In this document: positions 8,699 through 17,728 of the stretch, one piece after another
Numbering within the stretch: the stretch's first letter is position 1
Layout: every line of letters starts with the position of its first letter
Assembly (NCBI GenBank): GCA_963611165.1
Contig: CAVDQG010000007.1
Location: 1 to 64,000, forward strand
DNA from: SIG603 sp963611165
GTDB lineage: Bacteria; Bacillota; Clostridia; Oscillospirales; Acutalibacteraceae
Reading direction: 5' to 3'
DNA length: 64,000 nucleotides
Position numbers and translations under genes: made by a program
Notes under the pieces: model-generated
Seen by the model: the letters and a program-made list of their open reading frames with translations, nothing else
Database searches by the model: none
Told to the model about the DNA's origin: nothing

Positions 8699-9490
8699 AT
8701 GGCAAGACTTATTCCGCTTTTCAGCGGCAGCAGCGGAAACAGCTACTTTTTGGGCGAAAACGACAACGGAATACTAATTGACATCGGCAGAAACTGCAAA
8801 CAGACAACAGAGATGCTAAAGAGCCTTGATATCTCTCCCGAGGCAGTGAAGGCGATTTTCGTCACGCATGAGCACAGCGACCACGTGAAGGGCTTGAGAG
8901 TTTTTTCTTCAAAGTATAAAACGCCTGTATATGCGACCGGCGGCACGCTCGGTGCACTCAGAAGCATGGGGGAGCTTAACGATAAGTTTCCGCAGTATGA
9001 GATTGGAGAGGGCGCAGTGGCAGCCGGAATGAGCGTGTTTCCGTTTCATACATCTCACGACTGTGCAGAAAGTTGCGGCTATCGTGTTGAGATGCCTGAC
9101 GGAAAGATTTTTTCGCTTGCGACAGACCTCGGCTTTGTTTCCGATGAGGTCAAGAATGGCATAAAGGGCTCGGACTACATCGTAATAGAGTCCAATCACG
9201 ATGTGAGAATGTTAAACAACGGCCCCTATCCGTATCAGCTTAAGAGAAGAATACTCTCTGACCGAGGACATCTCTCGAATGACAGCTGTGCGCATTTTCT
9301 TCCCGAACTCATCAAGAACGGCACAAGAAGATTCATGCTTGCTCATCTAAGCCACGAGAATAATCTTCCCGAGCTTGCCTATGAGACAAGTGCCTGCGAG
9401 CTTAAAATGGAGGGCATGCACGAGAATATCGACTTCACGCTCACCTGTGCAAGACGGGAAAACACGGACGGCAGAACTATCATTTTTTGA
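8699..9490 (+). CDS. MBL-fold hydrolase of the YycJ/WalJ type
   Basis: 263 residues of the metallo-beta-lactamase fold. The metal motif HEHSDH lies at residues 57-62, with later ligands around HTSHD, ATDLGF and a C-terminal LAHLSHENN. The N-terminus (LFSGSSGNSYFL) is typical of the WalJ/YycJ group, which in Firmicutes often sits near walRK and rlmH and is thought to act on nucleic acid. Here rlmH follows 20 bases downstream but no walRK is in view. The precise substrate is unknown. Confidence 0.9.
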   Translation: MARLIPLFSGSSGNSYFLGENDNGILIDIGRNCKQTTEMLKSLDISPEAVKAIFVTHEHSDHVKGLRVFSSKYKTPVYATGGTLGALRSMGELNDKFPQYEIGEGAVAAGMSVFPFHTSHDCAESCGYRVEMPDGKIFSLATDLGFVSDEVKNGIKGSDYIVIESNHDVRMLNNGPYPYQLKRRILSDRGHLSNDSCAHFLPELIKNGTRRFMLAHLSHENNLPELAYETSACELKMEGMHENIDFTLTCARRENTDGRTIIF

Positions 9491-9510
9491 CGGAGAGAAA
9501 CAAAGAGAGT

Positions 9511-9993
9511 ATGCAGACGGTTAAAATTATATGTGTCGGAAATCTCAAAGAAAAATATTGGCGAGACGCTGTGAGCGAATATACCAAGCGTTTGGGCGCA
9601 TTCTGCAAGTTTTCGATTGACGAGATAGCCGAATATAAGCTTCCGAACAATCCTGCCGACAAGGACATAGAAAAAGCCCTTAACGAGGAGGGGAAAATAA
9701 TTCTCAAGCATGCGGCGGACGCACGGTGCAAGATAATCCCCCTTGTCATTGAGGGAAAGACCTATTCTTCCGAGGGTCTTGCGAAAATGATAGAAAATGA
9801 GGCTATAGGCGGCGAGAGTGCAATAGCCTTTGTTATCGGCTCATCCCACGGACTTTCCGACGAGGTAAAGAAAGCGGGCAAGGGTATTTCCATGTCACCT
9901 ATGACATTTCCGCACCAGCTTGCGAGGGTTATGCTGTGCGAGCAGATTTATCGTGCCTTTTCGATAAACAACGGCAGTAAATATCACAAGTAA
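9511..9993 (+). CDS. rlmH: 23S rRNA pseudouridine-1915 N3-methyltransferase RlmH
   Basis: 161 residues (family about 159). The frame is open from a TTG at 9487, but ATG at 9511 gives the standard start MQTVKIICVGNLKEKYW. It is a SPOUT knot methyltransferase using SAM: the knot motifs FVIGSSHGLSDEV and the C-terminal PHQLARVMLCEQIYRA and GSKYHK are intact. It modifies helix 69 of the assembled ribosome. Confidence 0.95.
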   Translation: MQTVKIICVGNLKEKYWRDAVSEYTKRLGAFCKFSIDEIAEYKLPNNPADKDIEKALNEEGKIILKHAADARCKIIPLVIEGKTYSSEGLAKMIENEAIGGESAIAFVIGSSHGLSDEVKKAGKGISMSPMTFPHQLARVMLCEQIYRAFSINNGSKYHK

Positions 9994-10013
9994 AATTTTT
10001 CTAAAGTTTTGTA

Positions 10014-10046
10014 AAAGTCGCAGATTATCTTCTGCGGCTTTATTTT
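10014..10046 (+). terminator. Terminator after rlmH
   Basis: AAAGTCGCAGA (10014-10024) pairs with TCTGCGGCTTT (10031-10041), then ATTTTG. Confidence 0.88.
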
Positions 10047-10404
10047 GTTGTTCATATATACAAATTTTTGGTGAAATTACAGGAATAAATCCCGTTTAAT
10101 ATCTTTGCTCTTTCATTAAATTTAGGAAAATTTATGAGGTTAACCGTTTTGGGCTGTTGATTGTTTAACAGCTAAATTAGTTATATGTCAAAGAAAGTAT
10201 AATTTTTGCAAATTTAGTTTGAATTTTGAGAATTGTACAATTTGTCCGATATATTTCAATCTCTATTATAATCGTTATTATTTAAGTTATAAAAAGTCTT
10301 GACATTAATCAAACCGAGGAGTAATATTTATTTGCGCCTGAAACCCGAGGTTGTGCAAGGTCGGGCTTTAGGCTGTATATAAGGTTTAACGGGAGGATTT
10401 TTCA
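10047..10404 (+). promoter_or_regulatory. Upstream region and promoter of solute-binding protein gene 1
   Basis: A 358-base AT-rich gap without a gene. It holds a perfect palindrome AATTGTACAATT (10231-10242), and a near-consensus promoter TTGACA (10299-10304), 17-base spacer, TAATAT (10322-10327). Transcription would start near 10334, right at the foot of the leader hairpin, and the ribosome site is GGGAGGA. Confidence 0.8.
10336..10373 (+). promoter_or_regulatory. 5' leader hairpin 1 (loop with TTGTGC)
   Basis: At the very 5' end of the message GCCT/AGGC, AAA/TTT and CCCGA/TCGGG pair in register with single-base bulges, leaving a 12-base loop with TTGTGC at 10351-10356. The loop is complementary to GCACAA in the terminator loop of the same gene. 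The layout is shared with copies 2-4. RNA function inferred. Confidence 0.65.
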
Positions 10405-12300
10405 ATGAAAAACTGGCGTAAGATTTTAGCAGTGATTTTGACACTTGCTATGGCAGTTTCAATGGTCGCTTGCGGCTCAGGCAGCTCTTCGGGTACATCG
10501 ACGGATGCGACTGCGGCCGACGAGTCGACAGAGTCGGCAGATACTGAGGCAGATGACACTTCCGCAGATACTTCCACAGCGGATACAGCAACAGACGACG
10601 ATGCAACACCTAGAAACGAAACGGTTTACTTCGGCGGACAGCAGTGGGGTACTGCTAACGACATCAACCCCTACTCATCAAACTCAAACAATTACCTAAA
10701 CAGTCAGGGCGATTCCGCTCGTGAAATTGTTTATGAGACACTTTATATGTACAACTTGCTCGATGGTTCGGTCGTACCGCTCCTTGCAGACGGCGACTGG
10801 GTTATGAGTGACGACCAGAAGAGTGTTACAGTCAAGATTAATCAGGCTGCTCACTGGTCTGACGGTACAGCTTTAACAGCTAACGATGTTGTCGCAACAT
10901 TCAATGCTCACATTAAGTACAATTCGGCAACAGGCGCAGACATGGGTCTTTACATCGCTTCCTGTGAGGCAACTGATGATTATACGGTAGTCTTTACAGC
11001 TAACGAAGAGAACTTCAACCCGCTTAAGCTCCAGGAGTATTTGCCTAAGATGTATATCTGCCAGGCAGATTACATCGCAAAAATGGAAGAAGAGTGCGGC
11101 GGCGATTCTGAGAAGTTCAAAACTGCAACATGGTGGGACGCACCTCATTCCGGTCCATATACACTCACAGTTCATAACGAGCAGAAAATAATCGTTAAGA
11201 GAGACGATAATTACTGGGGTCAGGACGAGTCCATGTGGGGTCAGCTTCCTGTACCTAAGTATCTTGTTCATAACATCTACTCAGGAAACGATACAATGGC
11301 TATCGCATTTGAGAACGGTGAAATTGATATGAACCAGCAGTTTGTTGCCAATATCTGGACATACTGGGAAGACAAGGGTCTCGATATTTCCACTTATATT
11401 GATGAAGCACCTTACTTCATAAATGCAACAATGCCGACGCTTTGGTACAACTGCCAGACAGAGGGACTTGATCAGTCGGCAGTCAGAAAAGCTATCGCAA
11501 TGGCGGTTGATTACGATCAGATTATTTCTTCAGCAGTTTCGGGATACTCTTATACATTCTCAGAGGTTCCGCGTTCACTCTTCAACCCGACAGACGCCGA
11601 GCAGGAGTGGTACTCAAAGTGTGATGAGGACGGTACACTTTCAGCTCTTAACTTCACAGGTAAGGATATAGACGGTGCAAACGATCTTCTCGATGAGGCA
11701 GGCATTAAGGATACAGACGGCGACGGTTACAGAGAGTACAACGGCAAGAAGCTCGCATTCAAGGTTGAGAGCCCGTCAGGCTGGTCAGACTGGAACGCAG
11801 CTTGCGAGATTGTCGCAGCAGCAGGTCAGAACATCGGCATCGACCTCACAACATATTTCCCTGAGGCATCTGTTTGGTCAGAGGACGCACAGACAGGTAA
11901 CTACGATATGTTCATGTTCACAATGACAGGTGCAGGCGTCGACGCTATGTGGCTCCGTGCTTATCAGACAATGTACGGCTTCGGCGGTGAGATTCCTGAT
12001 AGAATCACATACGGTTACTCAAGATGGTACAACGAGAGAGCAGACGAGATTCTCACCACTATCCCTGTAACAACAGACGAAGACGAGCTTGTAGCACTTT
12101 ACAAGGAGCTTAACGAAATCTACCTTGAAGAGGTTCCTTCATTCGCTCTTATGTACAGACCGAGCTACTGGCACGAGACAAACGAATCTGTATGGACAGG
12201 TTGGCCTGAGCAGGGCGATGAAACCAACATTCCTCCGACGGTTGCAATGGACGGTTACGGAATCGCAGCTCTCTACAACATCACGCTTGTAGATGAATAA
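10405..12300 (+). CDS. Opp/Dpp-type solute-binding lipoprotein, copy 1
   Basis: 631 residues. A lipoprotein signal peptide ends at C23 (AVSMVAC). A ~45-residue Ser/Thr/Asp/Glu-rich linker then spaces the receptor from the membrane. The rest is an SBP_bac_5 domain: the block AHWSDGTALTANDVVATFNAHI and a C-terminal Trp/Tyr-rich half fit family 5 receptors for peptides or oligosaccharides. The ligand cannot be read. Many Trp residues and a QQWGTANDINPYSSN segment recall oligosaccharide-binding members, but that is a guess. It has its own promoter, leader hairpin and terminator and is the first of four tandem paralogues before oppBCDF. Strong codon bias suggests high expression. Confidence 0.93.
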   Translation: MKNWRKILAVILTLAMAVSMVACGSGSSSGTSTDATAADESTESADTEADDTSADTSTADTATDDDATPRNETVYFGGQQWGTANDINPYSSNSNNYLNSQGDSAREIVYETLYMYNLLDGSVVPLLADGDWVMSDDQKSVTVKINQAAHWSDGTALTANDVVATFNAHIKYNSATGADMGLYIASCEATDDYTVVFTANEENFNPLKLQEYLPKMYICQADYIAKMEEECGGDSEKFKTATWWDAPHSGPYTLTVHNEQKIIVKRDDNYWGQDESMWGQLPVPKYLVHNIYSGNDTMAIAFENGEIDMNQQFVANIWTYWEDKGLDISTYIDEAPYFINATMPTLWYNCQTEGLDQSAVRKAIAMAVDYDQIISSAVSGYSYTFSEVPRSLFNPTDAEQEWYSKCDEDGTLSALNFTGKDIDGANDLLDEAGIKDTDGDGYREYNGKKLAFKVESPSGWSDWNAACEIVAAAGQNIGIDLTTYFPEASVWSEDAQTGNYDMFMFTMTGAGVDAMWLRAYQTMYGFGGEIPDRITYGYSRWYNERADEILTTIPVTTDEDELVALYKELNEIYLEEVPSFALMYRPSYWHETNESVWTGWPEQGDETNIPPTVAMDGYGIAALYNITLVDE

Positions 12301-12306
12301 CTTGAT

Positions 12307-12340
12307 AAAAATACCTAGAAAATACCTATAAAAATACCTA
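12307..12340 (+). repeat. Triple short direct repeat AAAATACCTA
   Basis: Three copies of AAAATACCTA at roughly 12-base spacing directly after the stop codon of copy 1. Not seen after the other three copies. Confidence 0.6.
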
Positions 12341-12488
12341 AAATCAGATGGGGCTCCGTTCATAAGGAGCAGAGCCGCTTCCGATTGCAGGGTGAGTTTA
12401 CAGCAGTAGATTTTTCACCCACACAAATTAAAAACTAAGTCAAACTCGGATTTAGAAAATTACAAATGATTAAACCTTATTAACCTTG

Positions 12489-12524
12489 ATCCCTCGGCAT
12501 AGCACAAGTGCCGGGGGATATTTT
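12489..12524 (+). terminator. Terminator 1 with conserved loop TAGCACAAG
   Basis: ATCCCTCGGCA (12489-12499) pairs with TGCCGGGGGAT (12509-12519) over 11 bp with one G-U pair. The loop is TAGCACAAG, followed by a short ATTTT. GCACAA is complementary to the leader loop TTGTGC. Confidence 0.85.
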
Positions 12525-12905
12525 CTGCGCAAGAAAAATTTCTCAAAATTTATTTATCGGGTGTAACAGAAGTCAAAGAAAAACATTTGAATTTTACTTG
12601 TTGGATTATTTGAACAAACTTTTTTATTAAGAGAAATATTATAAACACAAGAAAATTTGTTTTACCACGTTCAGGGCAGCCGCTAATTTTTCTAATTTAG
12701 GAAAATTTGCGGCTCTGATTTTGTTAAATGTTTTAATAATATGTTAGATTAATTAATTTAGCAAAATACAGTGTCCGTTTTGAAACAATTATCCGTTAAA
12801 ATGGCCAAAGTTCATAATTTTATTTTCACTTTAGAAAAATAATTTTGATTTAATTTGCATTTGTGCAATATTAATATAATTAAAATGTAAACAAGATAAA
12901 AATTG
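12525..12905. other. AT-rich spacer between binding-protein genes 1 and 2
   Basis: About 380 bases with no supportable gene. It is very AT-rich with scattered short inverted repeats; nothing recognisable. Confidence 0.5.
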
Positions 12906-12934
12906 TTGACTTTTCTATAATACGGGAGTAAAGT
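12906..12934 (+). promoter_or_regulatory. Promoter of binding-protein gene 2
   Basis: TTGACT (12906-12911), 17-base spacer, TAAAGT (12929-12934). An alternative -10 TATAAT lies too close to the -35. Confidence 0.65.
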
Positions 12935-12936
12935 AA

Positions 12937-12973
12937 GCTTGTGCTTAAAGCCCGAGATTGTGCGGGGCGATAG
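12937..12973 (+). promoter_or_regulatory. 5' leader element 2 (two TTGTGC words)
   Basis: Homologous to leader 1 but a weaker hairpin: AGCCC pairs with the GGGC near 12965-12968. TTGTGC is at 12958-12963. A second copy, as CTTGTGCT, lies at 12938-12945 around the expected start site and matches AGCACAAG of the terminator loops over 8 bases. Confidence 0.5.
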
Positions 12974-13012
12974 GCTGTATAAGGTTATAAGGTTTAACAG
13001 GAGGATTTTTCA

Positions 13013-14935
13013 ATGAAAAACTGGCGTAAGGTTTTAGCAGTGGTTTTGACACTTGCTATGGCAGTTTCAATGGTCGCTTGCGGTTCAAGCGGCGGTTCTT
13101 CCTCAGAGGCTTCATCGGAAGCTTCGACAGAGTCTACGGAGTCTTCTGCAGCGGAAGAATCCACAGAGGCAGAATCAAGTGAGGAGTCGGCAGAGGTAGA
13201 ATCTTCTGCAGCTGAGACAACAGAGACAGATGCCGACACAACTCCGAGAAACGAAACAGTTTACTTCGGCGGACAGCAGTGGGGCACAGCTAACGACATC
13301 AACCCCTACTCATCCAACTCTAACTGCTTCCCGATGTCACAGGCTGACTCGGCTCGTGAGATTGTTTACGAGACACTTTATATGTACAACATGCTCGACG
13401 GTTCAGTCGTTCCGCTCCTTGCAGACGGCGATTGGGTTATGAGTGACGACCAGAAGACAATTACAGTCAAGATTAATCAGGCTGCTCATTGGTCGGACGG
13501 AACTCCTTTAACAGCTAACGACGTTGTTGCTACATTCAACGCTCACATTAAGTATGAGTCCAACACAGGCGCAGATATGGGTCTTTACATCGCTTCCTGT
13601 GAGGCTACAGATGATTACACAGTAGTCTTCACAGCTAACGAAGAGAACTTCAACCCGCTTAAGCTCCAGGAGTACATGCCGAAGCTCTTTATCGCACAGG
13701 CAGCTTACATCGAGAAGATGGAAGAAGAGTGCGGCGGCGATTCCGAGAAGTTTAAGAACGCTACATGGTGGGATGCACCTCATTCCGGCCCTTATGCTCT
13801 CACAGTTCATAACGATCAGAAGCTCGTCTTCACAAGAGACGATAACTATTGGGGACAGGACGAGTCCATGTGGGGCAAGCTTCCTGCACCTAAGTACCTC
13901 GCTCACAACATCTATTCCGGAAACGATACAACAGCTATCGCATTCGAGAACGGTGAAATCGATATCGACCAGCAGTTCGTTGCTAACATCTGGACATACT
14001 GGGAAGACAAGGGACTCGATATTTCCACTTACATTGACGAAGCTCCTTACTATGTAAATGCATCAATGCCTACACTTTGGTTCAACTGCCAGACAGAGGG
14101 TCTTGATCAGACAGCAGTCAGAAAAGCTATCGCAATGGCAACAGACTTCGATCAGATTATTTCTTCCGCAATGTCAGGTTATTCCTACACATTCGCAGAG
14201 GTTCCGCATTCACTCTTCAACCCGACTGACGCTGAGCAGGAGTGGTTCAAGAAGTGCGATGAGGACGGAGCTCTTACAGCTACTAACTTCGCAGGTAAGG
14301 ATGTAGAAGGTGCAAACGCACTTCTCGAAGAGGCCGGCATTAAGGATACAGACGGCGACGGCTACAGAGAGTACAACGGCAAGAAGCTTGAGTTCACAGT
14401 TGAGTGCCCGACAGGTTGGTCTGACTGGAACGCATCCTGCGAAATCGTTGCAGCAGCAGGTCAGAACATCGGTATCGACCTCACAACATACTTCCCTGAA
14501 GCATCCGTTTGGACAGAAGACCTCCAGACAGGCGGCTATGACCTCATCATGACCACAATGACAGGTGCAGGCATCGACGCTATGTGGCTCCGTGCATATC
14601 AGACAATGTGGGGCTTCGGCGGTGAGATTCCTGATAGAATCACATACGGTTACTCAAGATGGTATAATGAGAGAGCAGACGAAATTCTCTCCACTATCCC
14701 TGTAACAACAGACGAGACAGAGCTTGTAGCACTCTACAAGGAGCTCAACCTTCTCTACAACGAGGAAGTTCCTTCCTACGCACTCATGTACAGACCGGTT
14801 TACTTCCACGAGACAAACGAGTCTGTATGGACAGGTTGGCCTGAGCAGGGCGACGGCAACAACATTCCTCCGACAGTTGCAACTGACGGTTACGGAATTG
14901 CCGCTCTCTACAACATCTATCTTGCAGACGAATAA
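13013..14935 (+). CDS. Opp/Dpp-type solute-binding lipoprotein, copy 2
   Basis: 640 residues. The signal peptide is almost identical to copy 1 (MKNWRKVLAV, lipid Cys C23) and is followed by the longest Ser/Glu linker of the four, about 55 residues. The SBP_bac_5 body is close to copy 1 over its whole length, so the pair is a recent duplication. It has its own promoter and terminator. A 78-base block at 14149-14226 is identical to copy 4 (18862-18939), although copy 4 is otherwise the most distant, which suggests gene conversion. It presumably delivers a related ligand to the shared OppBCDF. Confidence 0.93.
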   Translation: MKNWRKVLAVVLTLAMAVSMVACGSSGGSSSEASSEASTESTESSAAEESTEAESSEESAEVESSAAETTETDADTTPRNETVYFGGQQWGTANDINPYSSNSNCFPMSQADSAREIVYETLYMYNMLDGSVVPLLADGDWVMSDDQKTITVKINQAAHWSDGTPLTANDVVATFNAHIKYESNTGADMGLYIASCEATDDYTVVFTANEENFNPLKLQEYMPKLFIAQAAYIEKMEEECGGDSEKFKNATWWDAPHSGPYALTVHNDQKLVFTRDDNYWGQDESMWGKLPAPKYLAHNIYSGNDTTAIAFENGEIDIDQQFVANIWTYWEDKGLDISTYIDEAPYYVNASMPTLWFNCQTEGLDQTAVRKAIAMATDFDQIISSAMSGYSYTFAEVPHSLFNPTDAEQEWFKKCDEDGALTATNFAGKDVEGANALLEEAGIKDTDGDGYREYNGKKLEFTVECPTGWSDWNASCEIVAAAGQNIGIDLTTYFPEASVWTEDLQTGGYDLIMTTMTGAGIDAMWLRAYQTMWGFGGEIPDRITYGYSRWYNERADEILSTIPVTTDETELVALYKELNLLYNEEVPSYALMYRPVYFHETNESVWTGWPEQGDGNNIPPTVATDGYGIAALYNIYLADE

Positions 14936-15019
14936 TCAGGTATTATTCAAAGCTTAAAATCAATCGGATTTTAAATCGGAAAATTTAATAAAAAGATTTA
15001 AACCTTAATTAACTTCAGT

Positions 15020-15057
15020 TCCCCTCGGCATAGCACAAGTGTCGGGGGGACATTTTT
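15020..15057 (+). terminator. Terminator 2 with conserved loop TAGCACAAG
   Basis: TCCCCTCGGCA (15020-15030) pairs with TGTCGGGGGGA (15040-15050) with two G-U pairs. The loop is TAGCACAAG, then CATTTTTT. Confidence 0.88.
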
Positions 15058-15186
15058 TGCTTATTTCAAGGGGTAAAAAGTAACGATTTGTAATAAGAAT
15101 TTAGCGATTTTAACCGTTTTACTGCACTTTTTATTAATTTTAGGCAAAAATCGAGCATTTTTTGTGAAATTTAAGTGAATTTTGTG

Positions 15187-15215
15187 TTGACTTTATGAAT
15201 GAGTAGGTCTATAAT
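15187..15215 (+). promoter_or_regulatory. Promoter of binding-protein gene 3
   Basis: TTGACT (15187-15192), 17-base spacer, perfect TATAAT (15210-15215). Confidence 0.85.
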
Positions 15216-15227
15216 AAGTCACGCGTA

Positions 15228-15250
15228 AGAACCTAATTGTGCGAGGTTCT
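15228..15250 (+). promoter_or_regulatory. 5' leader hairpin 3 (loop with TTGTGC)
   Basis: AGAACCT (15228-15234) and AGGTTCT (15244-15250) pair perfectly. The 9-base loop AATTGTGCG contains TTGTGC at 15237-15242. The stem sequence differs wholly from leader 1, yet stem and loop word are kept. Confidence 0.7.
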
Positions 15251-15288
15251 GTATGTATAAGGTATTTTTATAGGAGGATTTCATCTAC

Positions 15289-17199
15289 ATGAAAAACTGG
15301 CGTAAAGTTTTAGCAGTGGTCTTAACACTTGCTATGGCAGTTTCAATGGTAGCTTGCGGCTCAAGCAGTTCTTCTTCGAGCACTGCAGAGTCTTCTGCTG
15401 ACACAGCAGAGTCTTCAGAGGCAGCTACAACAGAGGAGTCAACAGAGGCAGATGCTTCTGAGGAGACTTCAACAGCAGATACAGCAACAGAGGATGTTGA
15501 TACAACACCGAGAAACGAGACAGTTTACATCGGCGGTCAGCAGTGGGGCACACCTAACGATGCTAACCCATTCTCTTCCAACTCCAACAACTATGTTCTC
15601 GCTCAGAACGACTCCGCTCGTGAGCTCGTTTATGAGACACTTTACATGTACAACATGCTTGATAACTCTTGCGTACCGCTTCTTGCTGCCGACGCATGGG
15701 AGACAAGCGAAGATCAGAAGACAATCACTGTAAAGCTCAATGAGGATGCAGCATGGTCTGACGGCACAGCTCTCACAGCTGATGACGTTGTTGCTACATT
15801 TGACGCTCACATCAAGTATCAGTCCAACACAGGCGTTGATATGGGTCTTTACATTTCTTCCGTAGAGGCTACAGATGAGCACACAGTTGTTTTCCACGCT
15901 AACGAGGAAAACTTCAACCCGCTTAAGATGCAGGAGTACTTACCGAAGCTCTACATCTGCCAGAAGGCTTACATCGAGAAGATGGAAGAAGAAGCAGGCG
16001 ATGATGCAGATACATTTAAGAACGCAACTTGGTGGGATGCACCTCACACAGGTCCTTACACATTCTCCGTCTACAACGACCAGAAGATCCTTCTCACAAG
16101 AGATGACAACTACTGGGGCCAGGCAGAGTCCATGTGGGGTCAGCTTCCTGTTCCGAAGTATGTTTGCCATAACATCTACACAGGTAACGACACAACAGCT
16201 GTTGCTTTCGAGTCCGGTGAGATTGACGTAAGCCAGCAGTTCGTTTCTAACATTTGGACATACTGGGAAGACAAGGGTCTCGATATTTCAACATATATCG
16301 ACGAGGCTCCTTACTACATCGATGCTTCCATGCCTACACTCTGGTTCAACTGCCAGAAGGCAGGTCTTGATCAGACAGCAGTCAGAAAGGCTATCGCAAT
16401 GGCTATCGACTACGATCAGATCATTTCCACAGCAGTTTCCGGTTATTCTTACACATTCACAGAGATTCCTCACTCCCTCTTCAACCCAACAGACTCCGAG
16501 CAGGAGATGTTCAAGAAGTGCGACGAGGACGGTTCACTTACAGCTCTCAACTTCGCTGGTAAGGACTATGAGGGTGCTAAGGCTCTCCTCGACGAGGCTG
16601 GCATCACAGATACAGACGGCGACGGCATCAGAGAGTACAACGGCGAGAAGCTCTCCTTCAAGGTAGAGTGCCCGTCAGGTTGGTCTGACTGGAACGCATC
16701 TTGCGAGATCGTTGCAGCTGCAGGTACTGAGATCGGTATCGAGATCACAACTTACTTCCCTGAGACTTCTGTTTACACAGACGACATCCAGCTCGGCTCT
16801 TATGACATGACAATGGCTACCATGACCGGTGCTGCTATTGATGCTATGTGGGCTCGTGCTTACCAGACAATGTACGGCTTCGGCGGCGAGATTCCTGAGA
16901 GAGTTTCCTTCGCTTACTCAAGATGGTACAACGAGAGAGCTGACGAGATCCTCGCAGCTATCCCGACAACAACAGACGAGACAGAGCTTGTAGCACTCTA
17001 CAAGGAGCTCAACACAATCTACAACACAGAGGTTCCTTCTGTTGCTCTTATGTACAGACCGGTTTACTTCCACCAGGTTAACGAGTCCGTATGGTCCGGT
17101 TGGCCGGAGCAGGGCGATGGTCTCAATATTCCTCCGACAGTTGCAACTGACGGTTACGGAATTGCTGCTCTCTACAACATCTATCTCGTAGAGGAATAA
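15289..17199 (+). CDS. Opp/Dpp-type solute-binding lipoprotein, copy 3
   Basis: 636 residues with the same lipoprotein signal (C23), a ~45-residue Ser/Thr/Glu linker and an SBP_bac_5 body. It is colinear with copies 1 and 2 but more divergent (for example VYIGGQQWGTPNDANPFSSN). Codon choice is extremely biased (ACA, GCT, CTC, TTC), as in a highly expressed gene. It has its own promoter, leader hairpin and terminator. Ligand unknown; it is expected to share the OppBCDF translocator. Confidence 0.93.
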   Translation: MKNWRKVLAVVLTLAMAVSMVACGSSSSSSSTAESSADTAESSEAATTEESTEADASEETSTADTATEDVDTTPRNETVYIGGQQWGTPNDANPFSSNSNNYVLAQNDSARELVYETLYMYNMLDNSCVPLLAADAWETSEDQKTITVKLNEDAAWSDGTALTADDVVATFDAHIKYQSNTGVDMGLYISSVEATDEHTVVFHANEENFNPLKMQEYLPKLYICQKAYIEKMEEEAGDDADTFKNATWWDAPHTGPYTFSVYNDQKILLTRDDNYWGQAESMWGQLPVPKYVCHNIYTGNDTTAVAFESGEIDVSQQFVSNIWTYWEDKGLDISTYIDEAPYYIDASMPTLWFNCQKAGLDQTAVRKAIAMAIDYDQIISTAVSGYSYTFTEIPHSLFNPTDSEQEMFKKCDEDGSLTALNFAGKDYEGAKALLDEAGITDTDGDGIREYNGEKLSFKVECPSGWSDWNASCEIVAAAGTEIGIEITTYFPETSVYTDDIQLGSYDMTMATMTGAAIDAMWARAYQTMYGFGGEIPERVSFAYSRWYNERADEILAAIPTTTDETELVALYKELNTIYNTEVPSVALMYRPVYFHQVNESVWSGWPEQGDGLNIPPTVATDGYGIAALYNIYLVEE

Positions 17200-17280
17200 T
17201 TCTAAATCTTTAGAATTTGCGGTAGCTTAACAAAGTTAAACAGAGTTAAACATCGTTAAAAACCGATAATTGAATGAATT

Positions 17281-17315
17281 TCCCTCGGCAGAGCACAAAT
17301 GCCGAGGGATTTTTA
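17281..17315 (+). terminator. Terminator 3 with loop GAGCACAAA
   Basis: TCCCTCGGCA (17281-17290) pairs perfectly with TGCCGAGGGA (17300-17309), loop GAGCACAAA, then TTTTTA. GCACAA is at 17293-17298. Confidence 0.9.
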
Positions 17316-17537
17316 TGCTTTTGTCGACAAATGATAAAAGTTTTTCTCTTTTTGCGAAAATTATATAAGTAAACTCTAAAATATTACAATTTAGCAATAA
17401 AATGGTTACAGTTTTGTAATAATGAGGTTTTGATATATTTTATCGATAACAAACAATCAGCTTTGAAATGCGAAAGCATAATTATAATAAATATTATTAA
17501 AACATAAGTTTCGAATTGAAAAATTAAAGCCTCAAAA

Positions 17538-17620
17538 ATTGTATACAATACCAACTTGAAAAGTAAAAATGCCCAATGATATGAAGCTTTTCATATGCAC
17601 TTTAAGGTTACAAATTGTAA
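17538..17620 (+). promoter_or_regulatory. Two palindromes upstream of binding-protein gene 4
   Basis: ATTGTATACAAT (17538-17549) and TTACAAATTGTAA (17608-17620) are perfect palindromes sharing TTGTA half-sites. The second ends 22 bases before the -35 box. They look like operator sites for an unknown regulator. Otherwise the 529-base gap 17200-17728 is AT-rich and geneless. Confidence 0.4.
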
Positions 17621-17642
17621 TAACTTGTAATTTTCACGACTG

Positions 17643-17671
17643 TTGCAAATGATAATTTGTTGGTATATTAT
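17643..17671 (+). promoter_or_regulatory. Promoter of binding-protein gene 4
   Basis: TTGCAA (17643-17648), 17-base spacer, TATTAT (17666-17671). Confidence 0.6.
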
Positions 17672-17685
17672 CTTCTCATAAGGTA

Positions 17686-17707
17686 GTAACCTTGTCGGAT
17701 AGGTTAC
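17686..17707 (+). promoter_or_regulatory. 5' leader hairpin 4 (loop TGTCGGAT)
   Basis: GTAACCT (17686-17692) and AGGTTAC (17701-17707) pair perfectly around the loop TGTCGGAT. The word TTGTCGGAT (17692-17700) is the exact complement of ATCCGACAA in this gene's 3' UTR. Confidence 0.65.
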
Positions 17708-17728
17708 AGGTATAGGGAGGATTTTCAC